Below are positions 59,590 through 64,000 of a stretch of DNA of 64,000 bases, one piece after another. The position numbers were made by a program, and so were the translations under genes. Origin of the DNA: Vibrio splendidus (lineage in GTDB: Bacteria; Pseudomonadota; Gammaproteobacteria; Enterobacterales; Vibrionaceae); the NCBI RefSeq assembly GCF_003345295.1, contig NZ_CP031055.1, positions 930,001 to 994,000 of the forward strand. Direction: 5' to 3'. The notes beneath the pieces are model-generated. The model was not told where the DNA came from and searched no databases. It saw only the letters and a program-made list of their open reading frames with translations. Numbering within the stretch: the first letter of the stretch is position 1; every line of letters starts with the position of its first letter.

Positions 59590-59684
59590 CGATTTTAATC
59601 GTTTCGCATCCCGCCACTCGAATCCCGTATCTGCTTTTAATCTTTTCGCATCTCGCCACTCGAATCTCGCATCTGCTCTTTAGC
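59590..59684 (-). repeat. 42-bp tandem repeat array, right part, covering the 3' end of the SDR gene
   Basis: Units at 59601-59642 and 59643-59684, plus the 11-bp remainder of the interrupted unit (59590-59600). On the minus strand the unit encodes KxQ(M/I)RDSSG(E/G)MR(K/N)D-stop. The last 14 codons of the SDR gene are one unit, and the next unit downstream reads the same way in frame. Confidence 0.85.
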
Positions 59685-61097
59685 CTGCTTCTCAATCGCT
59701 TTAACCATGCCTTTAAAGATAAACAGGTGGGCTGGCATCATCGCAAACCAATACAGTAACCCTAGAAAGCCTTTTGGATGCCACCAAGCTGATATGTTCA
59801 GTTCACGTGAATCACCGTGGTCAGAGACGGTAATCTCGAGTCGCCCCAACCCCGGGCCTTTCATACCGAAAAGCAGGGATAAAAACTGATTCTCTTCACA
59901 GCGAATAACCTTCCAAGAGTCAATCTTGTCACCGACTTTTAGGGTCGGTCCTTCAGGCATTTGTCGAACCGGTACACCACCGCCAAAGAGAAGATCTAAC
60001 CATTCGCGTGTGCGCCATAGAGCATTAGCAAAGAAGTAACCTTGCTTCGGGCTTCCTATTTGCTGAGCCACCTGCCAAAGGGATTCTAAAGATGCGCTTG
60101 AGGTAATACTTGCGCCAGTTTTCTTAGGATAATAGCCGTACCCAGCTTGCCAGCGTTTGAAGGCGGTCTTATCAAAGCCCCAAACATTACTTTTCACGAA
60201 GTTTCCTTCAGCGTGGATCGCTTGCTCAACCATATTTTCGAACGAGATAAGCTTCTGAGGGTACTTTTCTCTAATGATGGTCGAACTGGCAATAAAGTCA
60301 TGCTTTAAGCCCGCAAGAAGCGCTCTGCCTATGTTGGACGGAACAGAAGTCACAACACCTAGCCAATATGACGCGATTGAGGGCGTGAGGAGTGACGTCG
60401 CCCAAAGCCTGAGTGGGCGATCGGCTGTTTTGGTAATGTGAGCAAATTGATTTCGATAAGAGACAATGTCTGGCCCGCCAACTTCGAAGGTTTGGCTTTC
60501 GCTAGGCGTGTCCTGTGCGAGTTTTAGCAGATAGTGATTTAGGTTCTGCAAGGCAATAGGGTTGGCTTTAGAGTCGACCCATTTAGGCGCAATCATGATA
60601 GGCAAGTTGTACACGAAGTCTCGCATGATCTCGAACGCTGCAGAGCCTGGACCAATGATCACGCCTGCTTGCAGTTCAGTGACGGGGACTGGTCCTTTAC
60701 GAAGCAGTTCTCCGGTTTTCTTTCTCGCTTGAAGGTGTTCTGAATCACCCGTTTGCGGCTGAAGCGAACTCAGGTAGATGACGTGTTGATTCTTTGGCCC
60801 AAGAGCTGAAACAAAGTTACGTGCCAAATTCAGTTCATAATCAATAAAGTCGTGGCCTTCTGCCATCCCATGTACGAGAAAGAAGACAAGATCAAAGTCG
60901 GGCACCAGTGCTTGTGTTGCGGCTTGATCTGCAAGGTCAAGATACTCTAGTGACAAATTGTCGTGAGGCTCTGTTCGTGCTTTTAAATAGTCGATATGCC
61001 TTGCTGCAGCTGTGACTTGATAGCCTTGCTCAAGTAGGAGAGGGAGGAGTTGTGAACCAACGTATCCAGAAGCGCCTAAAACCAGTACTTTCTTCAT
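59637..61097 (-). CDS. NAD(P)-binding SDR protein with a DUF2867 C-terminal domain
   Basis: 486 aa. N-terminal Rossmann fold begins KVLVLGASGYVGSQLLPLLL (GxxGxxG dinucleotide site), and residues 1-300 resemble NmrA/SDR_a5 proteins. The C-terminal 170 aa match DUF2867 (FFANALWRTREWLDLLFGG, WWHPKGFLGLLYWFAMMPAH), with a terminal hydrophobic segment that may anchor it. Substrate unknown. The last 14 codons are part of a 42-bp tandem repeat. It converges on the IS element and DUF2913 gene. Confidence 0.88.
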   Translation of the reverse strand: MKKVLVLGASGYVGSQLLPLLLEQGYQVTAAARHIDYLKARTEPHDNLSLEYLDLADQAATQALVPDFDLVFFLVHGMAEGHDFIDYELNLARNFVSALGPKNQHVIYLSSLQPQTGDSEHLQARKKTGELLRKGPVPVTELQAGVIIGPGSAAFEIMRDFVYNLPIMIAPKWVDSKANPIALQNLNHYLLKLAQDTPSESQTFEVGGPDIVSYRNQFAHITKTADRPLRLWATSLLTPSIASYWLGVVTSVPSNIGRALLAGLKHDFIASSTIIREKYPQKLISFENMVEQAIHAEGNFVKSNVWGFDKTAFKRWQAGYGYYPKKTGASITSSASLESLWQVAQQIGSPKQGYFFANALWRTREWLDLLFGGGVPVRQMPEGPTLKVGDKIDSWKVIRCEENQFLSLLFGMKGPGLGRLEITVSDHGDSRELNISAWWHPKGFLGLLYWFAMMPAHLFIFKGMVKAIEKQAKEQMRDSSGEMRKD

Positions 61098-61193
61098 TGT
61101 TACTCCATTTATATCTGTGGTTAAAAACCGAACATTGATATAATAGCGCGATATTTATCTTTATTCATCAACACGTTCCGTTTAGGTATCTCT

Positions 61194-62567
61194 ATGTTGC
61201 TCTCTTCAATTATTCATCACACTCGAGGTGATTTTGTTCGTAGGCTTATTGCGATTGCTTTGCCTATTACTTTGCAGAGCATTATGTTTTCAAGCCGAGG
61301 CTTAGTGGATGTGTTGATGTTAGGCCAGCTTGGAGAAGCGGATATTGCGGCTGTGGGTGTTGCGAGCCGTGCAATGTTTGTGACGACCATTATGCTGGTG
61401 GGGGTTACCACGGGCGGCGCTTTGCTCACGGCTCAATATTGGGGTGCGGGTAACAAACAAGGTGTCAGAGAAAGTACCGCACTGACGTGGCTGGTTTCGA
61501 CCCTGTTTGCGTTGCTGACCATTGTTTTCTTTGTTTCTTTCCCTGCGCAAATCATGGGTGTGACGACCGACTCTCAAGAAGTCATCAGCCTCGGCGTTGA
61601 ATACATCGTCATCACCTCATTCAGCATGCTGGCGGTGTCGTGCGTCAGCAGTATGGCGGTAGGTTTGAGAGCGATGCACAAACCTGGGGTAAGCACTTTC
61701 TTCAGCGGTATCGGCATTCTGTCTAATGTGTTCTTAAACTGGGTGCTGATCTTCGGTAACTTAGGCTTTCCATCGCTTGGAATTAAAGGCGCAGCGATTG
61801 CCACGGTATTGAGCGGTGCCATTGAAGTGGCGACCTTATATGGCTACCTCTATTTCTCTAAACACTTATTAGCTTTTAAACTTTGTGATATCAAAGCGGC
61901 TGCAACCGTTGAGAAAGTCGTTCGCTTCTTGAAGTTGTCTTTGCCTACCACGTTTAACTTTTTAGCGTGGGCGGGTGGCTTGTTTGCTTACCACGCGATC
62001 ATGGGACAATCGGGCGTTCAAGGTTTGGCTGCGCTTTCAGTCATGACGCCGGTTGAATCTATTTCATTGAGTTTATTGATTGGTCTGTCTAATGCAGCAG
62101 CTGTTTTGGTGGGTAACCAACTTGGCGCGAAGAACAATGAAGCGGTTTATTATCAAGCATTAGGCTTAACGATTCTGTGTTTCTTAACCAGTATTGTTGT
62201 GGCGATTTTTCTCTATTTCGTCCAAATGCCAATATTGAATGCGTTCAGTGCGTTGACTGAAGAGACCAGAGCCCTCTCTGAGAAATTCATTCTAATTCTC
62301 AGCGTGGGTATTATTATTCGCTCGGTGCCGTTGACTGTGATCGTTGGTGTGTTGAGAGCGGGTGGTGATGTGAAGTTCTGTCTCTATCAAGATTTGATTG
62401 CTCAGTGGGTGATTGGTATTCCACTGGCTGCGATTGCGGCTATCTATTTAAAGTTTCCACCTGAGTGGGTGTATTTGCTTTTCCTCACCGAAGAAGTGAT
62501 TAAGTGGGGTGGGTCGCTCTATCGCATGAAAACAAGAAAATGGATCAAAAACTTGATAGGAAGTTGA
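61194..62567 (+). CDS. MATE family efflux transporter
   Basis: 457 aa with 12 hydrophobic segments. The N-terminal half reads LPITLQSIMFSSRGLVDVLM and GQLGEADIAAVGVASRAMF, the MATE pattern, and ALSVMTPVESISLSLLIGLS starts the second half. It exports drugs or metabolites in exchange for Na+ or H+. Divergent from the SDR gene; monocistronic. No NorM-level assignment is possible from sequence alone. Confidence 0.9.
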   Translation: MLLSSIIHHTRGDFVRRLIAIALPITLQSIMFSSRGLVDVLMLGQLGEADIAAVGVASRAMFVTTIMLVGVTTGGALLTAQYWGAGNKQGVRESTALTWLVSTLFALLTIVFFVSFPAQIMGVTTDSQEVISLGVEYIVITSFSMLAVSCVSSMAVGLRAMHKPGVSTFFSGIGILSNVFLNWVLIFGNLGFPSLGIKGAAIATVLSGAIEVATLYGYLYFSKHLLAFKLCDIKAAATVEKVVRFLKLSLPTTFNFLAWAGGLFAYHAIMGQSGVQGLAALSVMTPVESISLSLLIGLSNAAAVLVGNQLGAKNNEAVYYQALGLTILCFLTSIVVAIFLYFVQMPILNAFSALTEETRALSEKFILILSVGIIIRSVPLTVIVGVLRAGGDVKFCLYQDLIAQWVIGIPLAAIAAIYLKFPPEWVYLLFLTEEVIKWGGSLYRMKTRKWIKNLIGS

Positions 62568-62689
62568 AGTAGGGCGCATCGATCACATCACTTTATCGTT
62601 GGTGTGTGATCTATCTTTCAAAATACTTCCTCCTAACAGGGAATTAGTGTAGATTCTCCTTCCAAATTCTAACTAATGTGAGCTGTTTA

Positions 62690-63361
62690 ATGTTAAAGCT
62701 GTCAGACCTATGTAAAGGCTATGTCGACGGGGGGGAATTTCACCCTGTTTTGCAAGGTGCTGAACTAACATTAAACCAAGGTGACCAGCTTGCACTAATG
62801 GGCGAAAGTGGCTCAGGTAAAAGTACATTACTGAATCTTATCGCGGGTTTAGACCTAGTAGACTCTGGCGAAATTGCTTTCCCAAACTTCAATATGCACG
62901 ATTCGACAGAACGTAATCGCACCGCATATCGCCGAAATAATATTGGTCACATCTTCCAGCAATTCAACCTACTTCCAACGCTTAATATTGCTGACAATAT
63001 TCGTTTTTGTCGCCAGTTAAAAGGCTTGCCTGAAGACAAAGGCCTCTGGAGACAGATTCTTTCTGCTTTAGACCTTATGCCTTTACTTGGACGTTACCCT
63101 GAAGAAGCGTCTGGTGGTCAACAACAACGCGCAGCGATTGCTCGTGCTCTGTACATGGAACCTAAAATTCTGTTAGCCGATGAACCGACGGGAAGTTTAG
63201 ATGAGCGTAATGCAGAAGCGGTAATGCGTTTGCTGACCTCTTTGGCTCGCCAATTAGAATGCACTTTGTTGTTGGTGACACACAGTGAAAAAGTAGCACA
63301 GCACATGGACGGCAGAATCCGCCTACAAGGAGGGCAACTGCATGTTATGGCCCGTAGTTAA
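62690..63361 (+). CDS. ABC transporter ATP-binding protein (LolD/MacB type)
   Basis: 223 aa from ATG 62690; an in-frame GTG at 62678 is less likely. Walker A MGESGSGKST, signature SGGQQQRAAIARAL, Walker B ILLADEPTGSLDE and H-loop VTHSEK are intact; LADEPTGSLD is typical of LolD/MacB/FtsE-type ATPases. The permease gene starts inside its last 20 bases, so this is an ATPase-permease pair, possibly acting in lipoprotein or envelope stress functions. Confidence 0.9.
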   Translation: MLKLSDLCKGYVDGGEFHPVLQGAELTLNQGDQLALMGESGSGKSTLLNLIAGLDLVDSGEIAFPNFNMHDSTERNRTAYRRNNIGHIFQQFNLLPTLNIADNIRFCRQLKGLPEDKGLWRQILSALDLMPLLGRYPEEASGGQQQRAAIARALYMEPKILLADEPTGSLDERNAEAVMRLLTSLARQLECTLLLVTHSEKVAQHMDGRIRLQGGQLHVMARS

Positions 63362-64000
63362 GGCACTACTCGGTCACTATCGACGCTACCCACTTCAGAT
63401 TATTTTGGTATGGCTTGGTTTAACCCTTGGCGTATCACTTTTGGTTGGTGTTACTGCTATCAACCAACACGCCAAGCAAAGCTATGCGCATGGCGAAAAA
63501 CTCTTTTCGAATCCTCTTCCTTATCGTATTCGACCAAAACACAACGCCAATAAAATCCCGCAAGGTTTTTATATCCAGCTTCGCCGTGAAGGCTTTCAAC
63601 AGTGCTCTCCTTTTGACCACCATCGTATCACTGATGAAAATGGCGCGAACTTTATGCTTATTGGCATCGATCCTGTGTCTATGCTTCAGCTTCAGCCGGG
63701 TGTTGCGTTAAAAGATCTCACTACGTTAAACCTTATGAAGCCGCCATACCCAATCCTTGTGAGTGATGATCTCGCAGAACACATGGAATGGAATAACGGT
63801 GACTACATTCCTCTCATGGATGGTTCTGAGCTTGGTCCTATCGCTGTTGATCAAAAAAACCTGATTGATGGTACAAGGCTGATTGCAGATATCTCTTTGC
63901 TCAGAATGCTCAAACGCAGTGCTGGGCTGTCTGTGATTGCGTGTTCAGATATGTCACCTGAGAAGTTTGAGCGTCTTAAAAACATGCTGCCTAATGGTTT
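63342..64000 (+). CDS. FtsX-like ABC permease, N-terminal part, cut by window edge
   Basis: ATG 63342 lies behind AAGGAGGG (7-8 bases) and overlaps the ATPase gene by 20 bases. The open frame begins MLWPVVKALLGHYRRYPLQI and a first membrane segment (IILVWLGLTLGVSLLVGVTA), followed by a large periplasmic domain of the MacB/LolC type. It is open to the right edge (219 codons seen). Substrate unknown; an unusual opening HYRRYPLQ is shared with large FtsX permeases of about 800 aa in Vibrio (recollection). Confidence 0.8.
   Translation, partial: MLWPVVKALLGHYRRYPLQIILVWLGLTLGVSLLVGVTAINQHAKQSYAHGEKLFSNPLPYRIRPKHNANKIPQGFYIQLRREGFQQCSPFDHHRITDENGANFMLIGIDPVSMLQLQPGVALKDLTTLNLMKPPYPILVSDDLAEHMEWNNGDYIPLMDGSELGPIAVDQKNLIDGTRLIADISLLRMLKRSAGLSVIACSDMSPEKFERLKNMLPNG

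Noticed and set aside
58326..59684. CRISPR array reading of the 42-bp repeats
   Set aside because: Units are contiguous without spacers, diverged, and include a gene's last codons; no cas genes are present.

Overview
The window looks like a chromosomal segment of a marine Vibrio, most likely of the Splendidus clade. The inference rests on a moderate-GC, AT-rich intergenic style, on Vibrio-type families (DUF2913, DUF3465, TIGR03643, TIGR02450, a TIGR01621-type pseudouridine synthase), and on the order rplY .. radD-rsuA-bcr, which matches the enterobacterial rplY-yejH-rsuA-bcr block but is split here by about 5 kb of other genes. No tRNA, rRNA, CRISPR array or prophage was seen.

Layout. 1-6.7 kb: cardiolipin synthase (cut by the left edge), an NSS-family Na+ symporter behind a TyrR-like box, a chemoreceptor, a pseudouridine synthase and a methyltransferase. 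6.8-10.9 kb: a minus-strand ynjBCD-ynjF operon (ABC importer plus CDP-alcohol phosphatidyltransferase). 11.2-19 kb: small housekeeping and hypothetical genes, including a META lipoprotein, a DUF1289 protein, a thiamine-binding-type protein, a DEAD-box helicase, a LysE exporter, a PilZ protein, an M14 peptidase, a NifW-like protein and a HAD phosphatase. 19.7-23 kb: the proVWX glycine betaine/proline importer after a 745-bp leader. 23.2-24.6 kb: a divergent NTF2-like/LysR pair.

24.7-41.8 kb is the most distinctive region. A minus-strand regulator-like protein is made of two fused copies of one HTH module. It is divergent from a three-gene set: a giant Sec-exported protein of about 3490 aa with 22 DUF11-like repeats, an 1171-aa predicted outer-membrane beta-barrel protein, and a lipoprotein with two OmpA-type peptidoglycan-binding domains. 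I read the three as one cell-envelope or surface system of unknown function.

41.9-48.4 kb is an accessory stretch: a single-domain BLUF photoreceptor, a secreted metzincin-type protease, small DUF proteins, GNAT, nucleotidyltransferase, RDD and Nudix genes, then rplY. 48.8-53.5 kb: glycosyltransferase, a VTT+LssY membrane protein, and a PepSY-response regulator-histidine kinase operon. 53.6-58.2 kb: radD, rsuA, bcr, DUF2913. 58.4-59.6 kb: a degenerate IS3-family element with a 3-bp target duplication, inserted in a 42-bp tandem repeat. 59.6-64 kb: an SDR/DUF2867 protein, a MATE transporter, and an ABC ATPase with its FtsX-like permease (cut by the right edge).

A recurrent oddity is short tandem duplications that begin in the last codons of a gene and run past its stop codon (Na+ symporter, DEAD-box helicase, PepSY gene, SDR gene).
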